Positions 27,749 through 39,278 are shown, counted from the first letter of the stretch. The stretch is 47,261 nucleotides of DNA from Mycobacterium kyorinense (GCF_002101735.1 NZ_LQPE01000058.1:1-47261), one strand, 5' to 3'. Notes: generated from the sequence alone by a model not told the origin. Program-made: numbers and translations.

Positions 27749-28909
27749 GTGAGCGACGTCTTCATGCGCCTGTTGGCGCCCGGCGACGTGCGGGCCACCG
27801 TCGCGCAGCGGGAATCGTTTCGTCGCTTCGCCACCATCGGTGACCCGCTGGCCGACGACATCGTGGCGATGATGCAGCGATTGCCGACCGGAGAAGGCCG
27901 GCGCATGTTCGATGTCGCCGTCGAGCAGGGCATCGACGCAGTCACCGACCCGCCCGAGGAGCTGGTGGCGTTTTTCGCCCAGGTCGACGACCGGCCGTAC
28001 TGGCTGGACCACGCCAAGCTCGACCTGGCAGCGCGAGTGACGATGCGGACGGGCCTGGTCGGCATCGGGCTGGCCCTGCCGGGCCTGGCGCTCACCGGCG
28101 GCTACCTGGCGTCCAAGGCCGACAAGCCGCTGGTGGGGACCGGCGATCTGCGCCGGATGGCGCCGCGGCGGCTCAACGAGACCGCGACCTGGTTCATCGA
28201 CGTCACCTCCCCTGGCGGCCTGCAGCGTTTCGCGCCGGGTTTCACCGGCACGCTGCGGGTCCGGCTGATGCATGCGATGGTGCGCGCGGCCATGAGCCGC
28301 CGCGACGACTGGGACTTCGCCGCCTGGGATCACCCGCTCAACCAGGTGCAGCTGGCCGGCACGCTGATGCTGTTCTCGCTGGCGAACCTGGCCGGGTGCC
28401 AGGCGATGGGCGTGAAGTTCTCGGCGCGCGAGCGCGACGCGGTCTTTCACCTGTGGCGCTACGTGGGTCTGCTGATGGGCGTGTACCCGGAACTGGTCCC
28501 GGCGACCGAAGACGACACGTGGCGGCTCTTCTGGCTCGAGGCCGACACCGAGTTCCGGCCCGACGAGGACTCCTATCGGCTGGCGCAGGCGCTGCACACC
28601 GGTCCGCCGGATGAGGATCCGCTGACCGCGCTGGCCCGGGGCTTTTTGTCCTCCTACAGCCGGCTGATGCTGGGCCGGTCGAACGCCGACCAGCTCGGTC
28701 TGCCGGACAACAAGCCGCTGCAGGCGGCGGTGCTGGCCACCTCGGCGATCAACCGGGTTTTCGAGTTCCGCCGGCTGCTGCCGGGCGCGACGCGGCTCAG
28801 CGAAGAATTCGGGCAATGGTCGCGGCGGCGCTTCGTCGGCCGTGGCCTCCGTGAGACGGGCGGCGACCGCAGCTACCGGCGTCACGACGTCCTGGCCGCC
28901 ACCGGCTGA
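27749..28909 (+). CDS. DUF2236 / MpaB-type (latex-clearing-like) oxygenase-family protein
   Basis: A 386-residue helical protein of the DUF2236 group, which includes rubber oxygenase (Lcp) and mycophenolic acid synthase MpaB; members are heme proteins or copies that have lost the heme. Family features are VRLMHAMVRAAM, WDHPLNQVQLAGTLM and WRYVGLLMGVYPELVP, with histidines that could bind heme. No signal peptide is seen, while Lcp itself is secreted. The substrate cannot be told from sequence. GTG start 14 bases after the HtrA-like stop, so the two may share a transcript. Confidence 0.75.
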   Translation: MSDVFMRLLAPGDVRATVAQRESFRRFATIGDPLADDIVAMMQRLPTGEGRRMFDVAVEQGIDAVTDPPEELVAFFAQVDDRPYWLDHAKLDLAARVTMRTGLVGIGLALPGLALTGGYLASKADKPLVGTGDLRRMAPRRLNETATWFIDVTSPGGLQRFAPGFTGTLRVRLMHAMVRAAMSRRDDWDFAAWDHPLNQVQLAGTLMLFSLANLAGCQAMGVKFSARERDAVFHLWRYVGLLMGVYPELVPATEDDTWRLFWLEADTEFRPDEDSYRLAQALHTGPPDEDPLTALARGFLSSYSRLMLGRSNADQLGLPDNKPLQAAVLATSAINRVFEFRRLLPGATRLSEEFGQWSRRRFVGRGLRETGGDRSYRRHDVLAATG

Positions 28910-28927
28910 CGTCTGCACCATGGAAGG

Positions 28928-30115
28928 GTGCCGGCAGCAACGATCAGCGCGACGCGGCGCTGGTCCCTGCTGGGCATTTCACTGGCGGCGACACTGTGCG
29001 CCACCGTCTTCATCAACGGCATCGCGTTCCTGATCCCGGCGCTGGATGCTGAACGCGGCATCAGCCTCGCCGAAGCCGGTCTGCTGTCGTCGATGCCCAG
29101 CCTCGGCATGGTGCTGACGCTGATCGCCTGGGGCTACCTACTGGACCTGGTCGGCGAGCGGGTCGTGCTCACCGTGGGCCTGGCGCTGACCGCGGCGGCC
29201 GCCTTCGGCGCGGCGTCGGTGCACTCCATGCTGACCATCGGAGCGTGCCTGTTCGCGGGTGGTATGGCCGCGGCCAGCGCCAACACGGCCAGCGGCCGAC
29301 TGGTGACCGGCTGGTTTCCCAAGGACCAGCGCGGGCTGGCGATGGGCATCCGCCAGACCGCTCAGCCGCTGGGAATTGCGTTGGCGGCCTTGGTTCTTCC
29401 CGAGCTCGGCCAACGCGATTTCTCGGTGGCGCTGCTGTTTCCGGGATCGGTTTGCGCAGCTGCGGCGGTCGCCAGCGCCATCGGCGTGCTCGACCCAGCG
29501 CGAAAGACACGGGCAGCGGCCAGCGCCGACGAACTTGCCAACCCCTACCGCGGCGCCGCGGTGCTCTGGCGCCTGCACCTGGCGTCGGCGCTGCTGATGG
29601 TGCCGCAGACCGTCGTGTTGACGTTCATGCTGGTGTGGCTGATCCGCGCACACGGCTGGTCGACCGCGGCGGCCGGCGCGCTGGTCAGCGTCTCGCAACT
29701 GCTCGGGGCGCTGGGCCGGATCGCCGCCGGCAGGTGGTCGGATCGGGTCGGCTCGCGGATGCGGCCGATCCGCACGATCGCCGTGGGTGCCACCGTCGTC
29801 ATGGCGGTGCTGGCGCTGACCGATCGCTTGGGTTCGCCGCTTGCCGTGCCGATCATGGTCGTCGCGTCGGTGATCACCGTGCTCGACAACGGGTTGGCGT
29901 TCACCGCGATCCCCGAATTCGCCGGGCCGTTTTGGAGCGGACGCGCGATGGGCGCCCAGAACACCACCCAGCGGTTGACCGCCGGCGCCGGCCCGCCGGT
30001 CTTCGGTGAATTGATCGATGCGGGCGGTTATCCGCTGGCATTCGCGGTGTGCGCGCTGTTCCCGATCCTGGCGCTGCCGATAGTGCCGGTAGGCGCCCGG
30101 CCGCGCGGCACGTGA
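28928..30115 (+). CDS. MFS transporter, tandem paralog 1
   Basis: A 395-residue 12-helix major facilitator transporter. The motif A loop region between helices 2 and 3 reads GYLLDLVGERVVL, and the hallmark [25 protein letters not shown] stretch occurs in helix 5 region. The second half repeats a motif A-like loop, [15 protein letters not shown]. It is closely similar along its whole length to the next gene, so the pair is a tandem duplication. The substrate is unknown. The GTG start lacks good ribosome-site spacing, so the exact start is less sure. Confidence 0.85.
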   Translation: MPAATISATRRWSLLGISLAATLCATVFINGIAFLIPALDAERGISLAEAGLLSSMPSLGMVLTLIAWGYLLDLVGERVVLTVGLALTAAAAFGAASVHSMLTIGACLFAGGMAAASANTASGRLVTGWFPKDQRGLAMGIRQTAQPLGIALAALVLPELGQRDFSVALLFPGSVCAAAAVASAIGVLDPARKTRAAASADELANPYRGAAVLWRLHLASALLMVPQTVVLTFMLVWLIRAHGWSTAAAGALVSVSQLLGALGRIAAGRWSDRVGSRMRPIRTIAVGATVVMAVLALTDRLGSPLAVPIMVVASVITVLDNGLAFTAIPEFAGPFWSGRAMGAQNTTQRLTAGAGPPVFGELIDAGGYPLAFAVCALFPILALPIVPVGARPRGT

Positions 30116-30159
30116 GTTTGCCGACATCGCCGCCACATGCGTGTGGAACGATGTCTTGA

Positions 30160-31500
30160 ATGGCGACGGAGTCGATCGGTGCCGGAACTCGCTGGTCGAT
30201 GGTGGCGATCTCGCTGGCTGTGACGGCGAGTGCGTTCATCTTCATCAACGGCGTCGCCTTCCTGATCCCCGCGCTGGAAGCCGAACGCGGTACCGCGCTG
30301 GCTGAGGCCGGTCTGTTGGCAGCCATGCCGAGCTTCGGAATGGTGGTCACGCTGATCGCCTGGGGCGCCCTGCTCGATCGGGTGGGCGAGCGAATCGTGC
30401 TCACGACGGGGTCGGCACTGACGGCGGCCGCCGCCTACGCCGCGACGACAGTCCACTCGCTGATTGCCATCGGGGCGTTTCTGTTCGTCGGTGGCATGGC
30501 CGCAGCCAGTTGCAACACGGCCGGCGGTCGGCTGGTGTCCGGCTGGTTCCCGCCGCATCACCGCGGGCTGGCGATGGGAATCCGCCAAACAGCGCAGCCA
30601 GTGGGAATTGCCTTGGGCGCCTTGGTGATTCCGGAGCTGGCCGAACGCGGCCCAGTGGCCGGGCTGATGTTTCCGGCGTTTATGTGCACGGTGTCGGCGG
30701 TGGCCAGCGCGATCGGGGTGATCGACCCGCCGCGCAAGCCGCGGGCTGCTGCGACCGAGCAGGAGTTGGCCAACCCGTATCGCGGCCGCCCGAAGGTCTT
30801 GCGGCGCATCCACATCACGTCGTCGCTGCTGATGATGCCGCAGACGGTGACGGTCACGTTCATGCTCGTCTGGTTGATCAACGACCACAATTGGTCGATC
30901 GCGTCGGCCGGCGCGCTGGTCACCATCTCGCAGTTGCTCGGCGCCGTCGGGCGGATCCTGGCCGGCCGATGGTCGGACCGGGTGGGCTCGCGAATGCGGC
31001 CGCTACGGACGGTCGCCATCGCGGCCGCGCTGAGCATGTTCCTGTTGGGCCTGATCGACCGGGTGGGCTGGCGACTCGAGGTGGTGGTCATGGTCGCCGC
31101 AGCGGTGATCGCCGTGCTCGACAACGGGTTGGAGTCCACCGCGATCACCGAGTACGCCGGGCCGTACTGGAGCGGACGGGCGCTCGGCATCCAAAACACC
31201 ACTCAGCGACTCACCGCCGCGGCCGGACCGCCGGTGTTCGGGGCGCTGATCACGGCGGCCGGTTATCCCACGGCGTGGCTGGTATGCGGACTGTTCCCGC
31301 TCGCTGCGATTCCGTTCGTCCCGACCCGCGTGTTGCCGCCGGGCCTGGAGACTAGAGCGCGGACGCGATCCGTTCGCCGACTTCGGCGGTGGATAACTTT
31401 TCGGTCGGGCGACTGGCCAGATGGGTCGCCACGGCCCGGTCCACTCGCGCGGCGGCAGCGTCTTCGCCGAGGTGGGACAGCAGCAGCGCCACCGACATGA
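30160..31500 (+). CDS. MFS transporter, tandem paralog 2, tail overlapping leuB
   Basis: A 446-residue MFS transporter, probably the equivalent of Rv2994 (445 residues as I recall). Motifs match paralog 1: [27 protein letters not shown] and [15 protein letters not shown]. After the last helix the frame runs on for about 50 residues, rich in Arg and Pro, antisense to the end of leuB (149-base overlap). That tail has no counterpart in paralog 1, which stops right after its last helix. The tail may be a simple read-through to the next stop rather than a selected feature. Confidence 0.85.
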   Translation: MATESIGAGTRWSMVAISLAVTASAFIFINGVAFLIPALEAERGTALAEAGLLAAMPSFGMVVTLIAWGALLDRVGERIVLTTGSALTAAAAYAATTVHSLIAIGAFLFVGGMAAASCNTAGGRLVSGWFPPHHRGLAMGIRQTAQPVGIALGALVIPELAERGPVAGLMFPAFMCTVSAVASAIGVIDPPRKPRAAATEQELANPYRGRPKVLRRIHITSSLLMMPQTVTVTFMLVWLINDHNWSIASAGALVTISQLLGAVGRILAGRWSDRVGSRMRPLRTVAIAAALSMFLLGLIDRVGWRLEVVVMVAAAVIAVLDNGLESTAITEYAGPYWSGRALGIQNTTQRLTAAAGPPVFGALITAAGYPTAWLVCGLFPLAAIPFVPTRVLPPGLETRARTRSVRRLRRWITFRSGDWPDGSPRPGPLARRQRLRRGGTAAAPPT

Positions 31501-32362
31501 TCGCCGCCGTCGGGTCGGCGATCCCCTGACCGGCGATGTCGGGCGCGCTGCCGTGGACCGGCTCGAACATCGACGGGTTGGTCCGGGTGGCGTCGATGTT
31601 GCCACTGGCGGCCAAGCCGATTCCGCCGCACACCGCGGCGGCCAGGTCGGTGATGATGTCGCCGAACAGGTTGTCGGTGACGATCACGTCGAAGCGGCCG
31701 GGGTCGGTGACCAGATGGATGGTCGCGGCGTCGACGTGCTGGTAGGAAACGTCGACCTCCGGGTACTTCTCGCCGACCTCCTGCACGGTCCGCGACCACA
31801 GCGAGCCGGCAAACGTGAGCACGTTGGTCTTGTGCACCAGTGTGAGCTTTTTGCGGCGCTGCTGGGCGCGCTCGAAGGCGTCCTGCACGACGCGGCGCAC
31901 ACCGAAGGCGGTGTTGATGCTGACTTCGGTGGCTACCTCGTGGGCGGTGCCGACGCGGATCGCGCCGCCGGTGCCGGTGTAGGGGCCTTCGGTGCCCTCG
32001 CGGACCACGACGAAGTCGATTTCCGGGTTGCCGCGTAACGGGCTGTCCACGCCCGGGTAGAGCCGCGCGGGTCGCAAGTTGATGTGGTGGTCCAGCTCGA
32101 AGCGCAGTCGCAGCAGCAGGCCACGTTCGAGCACGCCGCTGGGCACCGACGGGTCGCCGATGGCGCCGAGCAGGATCGCGTCGTGTGCGCGCAGCTCGGC
32201 GATCGCCGAATCGGGCAGCACCTCCCCTGTGGCGTGGAAGCGCCGGGCACCCAGGTCGTAGCTCGTCTTCTCCACCCCGGGCAGCACGGTGTCGAGAACC
32301 TTGACGGCTTCGGCTACCACCTCGGGGCCGATCCCGTCGCCGGGAATCACCGCTAGCTTCAC
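31352..32362 (-). CDS. leuB: 3-isopropylmalate dehydrogenase
   Basis: LeuB oxidises and decarboxylates 3-isopropylmalate in leucine synthesis, using NAD+. The 336-residue protein begins [21 protein letters not shown], with substrate arginines around [22 protein letters not shown] and metal-site aspartates in [37 protein letters not shown] is the NAD-binding block. The GTG overlaps the serA stop by 4 bases, so leuB is translated with serA. Equivalent of Rv2995c. Confidence 0.96.
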   Translation of the reverse strand: MKLAVIPGDGIGPEVVAEAVKVLDTVLPGVEKTSYDLGARRFHATGEVLPDSAIAELRAHDAILLGAIGDPSVPSGVLERGLLLRLRFELDHHINLRPARLYPGVDSPLRGNPEIDFVVVREGTEGPYTGTGGAIRVGTAHEVATEVSINTAFGVRRVVQDAFERAQQRRKKLTLVHKTNVLTFAGSLWSRTVQEVGEKYPEVDVSYQHVDAATIHLVTDPGRFDVIVTDNLFGDIITDLAAAVCGGIGLAASGNIDATRTNPSMFEPVHGSAPDIAGQGIADPTAAIMSVALLLSHLGEDAAAARVDRAVATHLASRPTEKLSTAEVGERIASAL

Positions 32363-33945
32363 GAAAGATCAACCACCTCAAGCTTGTTGGCATCGACGGC
32401 CACCGCGATGGCCGACCGCACGTCGTCGGGGACATCGCGGTCCAGCCGCAGCAGGATTGTCGCGCCGGGGCCCTCGGTGTCCTCGGACAGCTGCGCGGCG
32501 TGGATGTTCACACCGGCCGCGCCGAGCAGGGTGCCGATCTTGCCCAGCGCGCCGGGCTGGTCGATGTAGTTGATCACCAGGTTGGTGCCCTGGGCGCGCA
32601 AATCGAAGTTGCGCCCGTTGATTTGGACGATCTTCTCCACCAGCTGCGGCCCGGTCAACGTGCCGGCGACGTTGACGACCGAGCCGTCGGAGGCCACCGC
32701 CCGCACGTCGACGACGCTGCGGTGGTTGGGGCTTTCGGTGGCGGTGCTGATGTCGGCGACGACCCCGCGTTCTTCGGCGATCGCCGGAGCGTTGACGAAC
32801 GTGACCGGGTCCTCGATGACTGCGGAGAACAAGCCGCGAAGGGCCGAAAGTCGCAGCACCTCAACGTCTTCCGACGCCAGCTCACCGCGCACCTGCACCG
32901 ACAGCGAGGCGGGCAGCTCGTCGGACAGCGCACCGGCCAACACGCCGAGCTTGCGCACCAGATCCAGCCAGGGCGCCACCTCCTCGCTGACCACGCCGGC
33001 GCCGACGTTGACTGCGTCGGGCACGAATTCGCCGGCCAGCGCCAGCTTTACGCTGGCCGCCACATCGGTGCCGGCGCGGTCCTGGGCTTCGGCGGTGGAA
33101 GCCCCGAGATGCGGGGTGACGACTACTTGCGGCAATTCGAATAGCGGGCTGTCCGTGCAGGGCTCGCTGGCGAACACGTCGATGCCGGCGGCCCGCACGT
33201 GGCCGCTGGACACTGCTTCGGCCAGCGCGGACTCGTCGACCAGCCCGCCGCGTGCGGCGTTGACGATGATGACCCCCGGCTTGGTTTTGGCCAGAGCCTC
33301 CTTGTCGATCAACCCGGCGGTCTCCGGTGTCTTGGGCAGATGCACGGAGATGAAGTCGGCGCGGGCCAGCAGCTCGTCGAGGGTGAGCAGCTCGATGCCC
33401 AGCTGCGCGGCGCGGGCCGGCGACACATACGGGTCGTAGGCCACCAGGTAGGCGCCGAAGGCGGCCAACCGCTGGGCCACCAGCTGGCCGATGCGGCCCA
33501 GGCCGACGACGCCGACGGTCTTGCCGAAGATCTCGGTGCCGGAGAACGACGAGCGCTTCCACTCGTGGGCGCGCAGCGACGCGTCGGCCGCGGTGATCTG
33601 GCGGGCGGCGGCCAGCAGCAGCGCGATCGCGTGTTCGGCTGCGCTGTGGATGTTCGATGTCGGCGCGTTGACCACGAGCACGCCGCGGGCGGTGGCGGCG
33701 TCGACGTCGACGTTGTCCAGCCCGACGCCGGCGCGCGCGACGATCTTGAGCTTGGGTGCGGCGGATAGCACCTCGGCGTCGACGGTGGTGGCCGAGCGCA
33801 CCAGCAGCGCGTCGGCATCCGGTACCGCGGCCAGCAGCTTCTGCCGGTCCGGGCCGTCCACCCAGCGCACCTCTACCTGGTCGCCCAGAGCTTCGACGGT
33901 CGATTCGGCAAGTTTGTCAGCGATCAAGACAACGGGAAGGCTCAC
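32359..33945 (-). CDS. serA: D-3-phosphoglycerate dehydrogenase
   Basis: SerA starts serine synthesis by oxidising 3-phosphoglycerate with NAD+. The 528-residue long form has the catalytic and NAD domains ([20 protein letters not shown]; active-site His in [10 protein letters not shown]), an intervening domain, and a C-terminal ACT domain ([20 protein letters not shown]) that senses serine. The GTG at 33945 has a leaderless -10 (TAGGCT, then 6 nt). It is the first gene of the serA-leuB unit. Equivalent of Rv2996c. Confidence 0.96.
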   Translation of the reverse strand: MSLPVVLIADKLAESTVEALGDQVEVRWVDGPDRQKLLAAVPDADALLVRSATTVDAEVLSAAPKLKIVARAGVGLDNVDVDAATARGVLVVNAPTSNIHSAAEHAIALLLAAARQITAADASLRAHEWKRSSFSGTEIFGKTVGVVGLGRIGQLVAQRLAAFGAYLVAYDPYVSPARAAQLGIELLTLDELLARADFISVHLPKTPETAGLIDKEALAKTKPGVIIVNAARGGLVDESALAEAVSSGHVRAAGIDVFASEPCTDSPLFELPQVVVTPHLGASTAEAQDRAGTDVAASVKLALAGEFVPDAVNVGAGVVSEEVAPWLDLVRKLGVLAGALSDELPASLSVQVRGELASEDVEVLRLSALRGLFSAVIEDPVTFVNAPAIAEERGVVADISTATESPNHRSVVDVRAVASDGSVVNVAGTLTGPQLVEKIVQINGRNFDLRAQGTNLVINYIDQPGALGKIGTLLGAAGVNIHAAQLSEDTEGPGATILLRLDRDVPDDVRSAIAVAVDANKLEVVDLS

Positions 33946-33951
33946 CCGGCC

Positions 33952-33957
33952 AGCCTA
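33952..33957 (-). promoter_or_regulatory. -10 element, leaderless start of serA
   Basis: Minus-strand TAGGCT, then 6 nt, then GTG 33945. Repeat copy 2 begins 3 bases further upstream and so fills the -35 region. Confidence 0.5.
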
Positions 33958-33960
33958 AGC

Positions 33961-34002
33961 GGCGATCGCAAGCGCGGCGGAGCCGGGCGCAGCGGGTTGC
34001 CG
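33961..34002 (+). repeat. Dispersed 42-bp repeat, copy 2
   Basis: Nearly identical to copy 1 (39 of 42 bases). It lies directly behind the serA -10 element, in the same orientation to the promoter as copy 3 is to the FAA hydrolase promoter. Confidence 0.8.
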
Positions 34003-34013
34003 GCAGCACCGAT

Positions 34014-34068
34014 GACTCTGCGCTGACCAGGCGAGCTACTCGCAGTTTTGCCTGGTAGCCGCAGAGTC
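34014..34068. other. Interrupted hairpin between serA and the divergent oxidoreductase
   Basis: GACTCTGCG (34014-34022) pairs with CGCAGAGTC (34060-34068), and ACCAGGC (34026-34032) with GCCTGGT (34050-34056), leaving a 3x3 internal loop. It sits between two divergent starts, so it is not a terminator; it may be a regulator site or a dispersed intergenic palindrome. Confidence 0.55.
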
Positions 34069-34102
34069 AACGACTGTGTCGCTGTGCGACCGCGGTGGTC
34101 CT

Positions 34103-34108
34103 TACCAT
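34103..34108 (+). promoter_or_regulatory. -10 element, leaderless start of phytoene-dehydrogenase-like gene
   Basis: TACCAT, then 6 nt, then ATG 34115. This favours ATG 34115 over a GTG at 34076. Confidence 0.5.
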
Positions 34109-34114
34109 CACGGG

Positions 34115-35554
34115 ATGGACGTCACCGTCGTCGGTAGTGGACCGAACGGACTGACCGCCGCTGTCATCTGTGCCCGTGCGGGGCTGTCGGTGCAGGTGGT
34201 CGAGGCCCAGCCGACGTTCGGCGGCGGCTCGCGCACGCTTGCCGATCCGGAGTTTCCGGGGGTGTCGCACGACATCTGTTCGGCGGTGCACCCACTGGCG
34301 CTGGCATCGCCCTTCATGGCGCAATTCGACTTGGCCGCCCGCGGCGTGAAGCTGATGGTGCCGGAGCTCGCCTACGCCAATCCGCTGCCGGACCGTCCGG
34401 CCGCGATCGCCTACCACGATCTCGAGCGGACCTGCGATGGCCTAGAGCACGGCGCATCATGGCGACGGCTGCTGGGCCCGTTGGTCGAAAACGCTGACGC
34501 GGTGGTCGGATTACTACTCGGCGACAAACGCTCGGTGCCCACCGCTGTGTTGCCGGCGCTGCGCTTGGGGCCACGGATGCTCGCGCAGGCCACTCCGGCG
34601 TGGCGGTCACTGGCGGGCGAAGATGCCCGTGCGCTGTTCAGCGGCGTTGCCGCCCACACTATTTCACGCATGCCGTCCCTGGTCTCGGCAGCCGCCGGGC
34701 TGATGCTCGCGACCCTGGCCCATTCGGCCGGCTGGCCCATCCCGGTGGGCGGGAGTCAGGCGATCGCCGATGCGCTGATCGCCGATTTGCGGGCACACGG
34801 TGGCGAGCTGACCTCCGACGTGGAAGTCACCGAACCGCCGAGTGGTGTCGTGCTGTATGACACCGCCCCCACCGCGTTGCTGCGCATTTACGGTGACGCA
34901 TTACCAGCCCGATATGCGAAAGCGTTGCGCAGCTATCGGTTTGGACCAGGCGTGGCGAAGGTCGACTTTGTGATCAGCGACGACATTCCATGGTCCGACG
35001 CCCGTCTGGCGCAAGTCCCGACGTTCCACCTCGGCGGCACCCGTGCCCAGATGGCCCACGCCGAAGCAGAGGTGGCCGCCGGACGGCACGCGGAATGGCC
35101 GATGGTGCTGGCCGCCACACCCCATGTCTGCGACCCGGGCCGTGTCGATGCCGACGGTCGTCGACCGTTGTGGACCTACGCCCACGTGCCGTCGGGCTCG
35201 ACGGTGGACCAAACCGAGGCTGTCACAACGATTTTCGAGCGATTCGCGCCGGGCTTTCGCGACGTCGTGGTGGCGGCTCGCAGCGTGCCCGCCGCGCGGC
35301 TGGCCGACCACAACGCGAACTACGTCGGCGGCGACATCGGCGTGGGCGGAAACTCCGTGGTGCGTGCCCTTCTCGGCCCAACGCCCCGACTTAATCCCTG
35401 GGCGACACCAATTCCCAAGGCGTACCTGTGCTCAGCCGCGACGCCACCAGGCGGCGGCGTGCACGGCATGTGCGGGTATTACGCCGCGCGGACGGTACTC
35501 AAGCGCGAGTTCGGCGTTCGCGAGTTGCCGAAATTGTCGATTTCGGCGCGATAA
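34115..35554 (+). CDS. Phytoene dehydrogenase-like FAD oxidoreductase
   Basis: A 479-residue flavoprotein of the phytoene desaturase/CrtI-related group. The FAD loop VVGSGPNGLTAAVICARAGL starts at residue 5, followed by VEAQPTFGGGSRT. The C-terminal PPGGGVHGMCGYYAA is the second FAD-binding block. No other carotenoid gene is near, so carotene need not be the substrate. Rv2997 in M. tuberculosis is of the same type and place. The last codons form the left arm of the hairpin that follows. Confidence 0.85.
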   Translation: MDVTVVGSGPNGLTAAVICARAGLSVQVVEAQPTFGGGSRTLADPEFPGVSHDICSAVHPLALASPFMAQFDLAARGVKLMVPELAYANPLPDRPAAIAYHDLERTCDGLEHGASWRRLLGPLVENADAVVGLLLGDKRSVPTAVLPALRLGPRMLAQATPAWRSLAGEDARALFSGVAAHTISRMPSLVSAAAGLMLATLAHSAGWPIPVGGSQAIADALIADLRAHGGELTSDVEVTEPPSGVVLYDTAPTALLRIYGDALPARYAKALRSYRFGPGVAKVDFVISDDIPWSDARLAQVPTFHLGGTRAQMAHAEAEVAAGRHAEWPMVLAATPHVCDPGRVDADGRRPLWTYAHVPSGSTVDQTEAVTTIFERFAPGFRDVVVAARSVPAARLADHNANYVGGDIGVGGNSVVRALLGPTPRLNPWATPIPKAYLCSAATPPGGGVHGMCGYYAARTVLKREFGVRELPKLSISAR

Positions 35555-35588
35555 TCGTCGCGCAGCGATAGTTATCGCGCCGAAATCG
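35538..35588. terminator. Bidirectional hairpin between convergent oxidoreductase and ilvC
   Basis: Perfect 17-bp arms, 35538-35554 and 35572-35588, with a 17-nt loop. The left arm ends with the TAA stop of the upstream gene. ilvC ends 12 bases beyond the right arm, so the hairpin can end transcripts from both sides. No T-tract is seen. Confidence 0.75.
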
Positions 35589-35599
35589 CACGGCGACGG

Positions 35600-37147
<1,548 letters not shown>

Positions 37148-37148
<1 letters not shown>

Positions 37149-38992
37149 CAGGCGTGCCCCTCGTTGCCCTCGTCGTCGAAGAGCGGGCGAATGCCACGCG
37201 CGGCCTGGATCTCGTCGTTGCTGGTGCCCGCAGCCACCATCGGCCACACCTGCGCATCGGCGCCCACGATGAAGTCGATGACCACCGGCCGGTCGTTGAT
37301 CGCGCGCGCCTGGGAAATGACGTCTGCTACATCTTCCTCACGCTCGCAACGCAATCCGACGCAACCCAGCGCCTCGGCCAGCTTGACGAAGTCGGGGATG
37401 CGATGCGAGTGGGTGGCCAGGTCGGTCTGCGAGTAGCGCTCGGCATAGAACAGCGACTGCCATTGCCGCACCATGCCCAGGTTGCCGTTGTTGATCAGCG
37501 CGACCTTGATCGGTGCGCCTTCGATGGCGCACGTGGCCAGCTCCTGGTTGGTCATCTGAAAACAGCCGTCGCCGTCGATCGCCCACACCTCGGCGTCCGG
37601 GCGGGCGATCTTGGCGCCCATCGCCGCCGGAATGGCGAAGCCCATGGTGCCCAGGCCGCCGGAATTGAGCCAGGTGCGCGGCTTTTCGTACGAAATGAAC
37701 TGCGCGGCCCACATCTGATGCTGGCCGACCCCGGCGACGTACACCGCGTCGGGCCCGGCGATCTTGCCCAAGGTTTCGATCACGTACTCGGGGCTCAGGC
37801 TGCCGTCGCTCTGCGGCCCGTAGCTCAGCGGGTACGTGGCCTTGACGCCGCGCAGGTACTCCCACCAGTCGTCGATCTCGATGCTGGCCCCGTCGTGGCG
37901 CAGCGCGGCGATCAGGTCGGTGATGACGGCCTTGACGTCGCCAACGATCGGCACATCGGCGTGGCGGTTCTTGCCGATCTCGGCCGGGTCGATGTCGGCG
38001 TGGATGACCTTGGCCTCCGGCGCGAACGAGTCGAGCTTTCCGGTCACCCGGTCGTCGAAGCGAGTGCCCAGTGCGATCAGCAGGTCGCTGCGCTGCAGGC
38101 CGGCCACCGCCGCGACCGTGCCGTGCATGCCCGGCATGCCCAGGTGCTGCGGGTGACTGTCGGGGAAGGCGCCCCGCGCCATCAGCGTGGTGACCACCGG
38201 GATTCCGGTCAGCTCGGCCAGCTCGCGCAGCTGCTCGGTCGCGTCACCACGGATGACGCCGCCGCCGACGTAGAGCACCGGCTTGCGAGCGGCCGCAATC
38301 AGCTTGGCGGCCTCGCGGACCTGGCGGTTGTGCGGCTTGGTGTTCGGCTTGTAGCCGGGCAGGTCCATCCGCGGCGGCCAGGCGAACGTGCACTGGGCCT
38401 GCAGGACGTCTTTAGGGATGTCGACCAGCACCGCACCCGGCCGCCCGGTGGCCGCGATGTGGAACGCCTCTGCGATCACGCGGGGAATCTCGTCGCCGCT
38501 GCGAACCAGAAAGTTGTGCTTGGTGATCGGCATCGTGATGCCGGAGATGTCGGCCTCCTGGAACGCGTCGGTGCCGATCAGCGACCGCCCGACCTGCCCG
38601 GTGATCGCCACCACCGGCACCGAATCCATTTGCGCGTCGGCGATCGGAGTGACCAGGTTGGTGGCGCCGGGGCCCGAGGTGGCCATGCAGACGCCGACTT
38701 TGCCCGTCGCGTGCGCGTAGCCGCTGGCGGCGTGCCCGGCGCCCTGCTCGTGGCGAACCAGCACGTGGCGCAGCTTCTTGGAGTCGAACAGCGGGTCATA
38801 CACCGGCAGCACCGCACCGCCCGGTATGCCGAAGATGACTTCGACGTCGAGTTCCTCCAACGACCGGATGACCGACTGCGCGCCGGTCATCTGTTGCGGC
38901 GCAACGTGTTTCGGTTTAGGTGCAGCAGACGCGCCGTTTGCGACCGGCATTGCGGCCGATCGCTCGGTTGGTCGCGTGGTGGGTGCGCTCAC
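37148..38992 (-). CDS. ilvB: Acetolactate synthase large subunit
   Basis: The catalytic subunit condenses two pyruvates, or pyruvate and 2-ketobutyrate, using thiamine diphosphate and FAD. The 614-residue protein has the catalytic glutamate in [14 protein letters not shown] and the ThDP-Mg motif [21 protein letters not shown] ending in INNGN. The first 35 residues are a variable tail. GTG 38992 is chosen because AGGA lies 6 nt upstream and the N-terminus MSAPT matches the M. tuberculosis protein as I recall it; the frame runs back to 39025 into the leader. Controlled by the attenuator upstream. Confidence 0.96.
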
Positions 38993-39023
38993 TGGGTCCT
39001 CTTCGTGGTCTCTCGATGACAAC

Positions 39024-39060
39024 AAAAAACCCCCGCCAGCTCAGCTGCTGCACGAGGGTT
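39024..39060 (-). terminator. Attenuator terminator of ilvBNC
   Basis: On the minus strand AACCCTCGTGCAGC pairs with GCTGGCGGGGGTT around a 6-nt loop, with one bulge and two G-U pairs, and runs into six T. It lies between the leader peptide and ilvB, 31 bases before the ilvB start. Confidence 0.85.
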
Positions 39061-39098
39061 GCGCGTTGGAGCTCGAAACTAGTCAGCCACCAACGCGC
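39061..39098 (-). promoter_or_regulatory. Leader stem overlapping the leader peptide end
   Basis: Perfect 9-bp arms, GCGCGTTGG and CCAACGCGC, with a 20-nt loop. The 5' arm contains the last Val codon of the leader peptide, so a ribosome there would open the stem. The competing antiterminator pairing is not clear by eye. Confidence 0.65.
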
Positions 39099-39133
39099 CG
39101 ACCGAGTACTACGAGCATTTCGCGGCTGTCCAT
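39083..39133 (-). CDS. ilvBNC leader peptide
   Basis: A 16-residue peptide, MDSREMLVVLGRRVGG, with five branched-chain residues (Leu-Val-Val-Leu, then Val). It starts with ATG 8 nt after a -10 element and is followed by a stem, a terminator with T-tract and then ilvB. This is the layout of attenuation by ribosome stalling when charged Leu/Val tRNAs run low. A comparable leader is known for Corynebacterium glutamicum ilvBNC. It is too short for usual gene finders. Confidence 0.8.
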   Translation of the reverse strand: MDSREMLVVLGRRVGG

Positions 39134-39141
39134 AACGTTCG

Positions 39142-39171
39142 ACGGTAGCCTCCGCACAGGTCAGCCGTCAA
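39142..39171 (-). promoter_or_regulatory. SigA-type promoter of ilvBNC
   Basis: Minus-strand TTGACG (39171-39166), an 18-nt spacer, and TACCGT (39147-39142). The predicted start site is at or within 2 nt of the leader peptide ATG at 39133, so the leader is translated leaderless. Confidence 0.7.
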
Positions 39172-39278
39172 ATCCGGGTGCACTGGCACCTCCCGTGTTG
39201 AGATTGCACTCAGGGTCGTGATTTGCGTCGCGGCGCAGCCCTGGGCGCGATTTCAACGGGCAATGACATGATGCCAGC

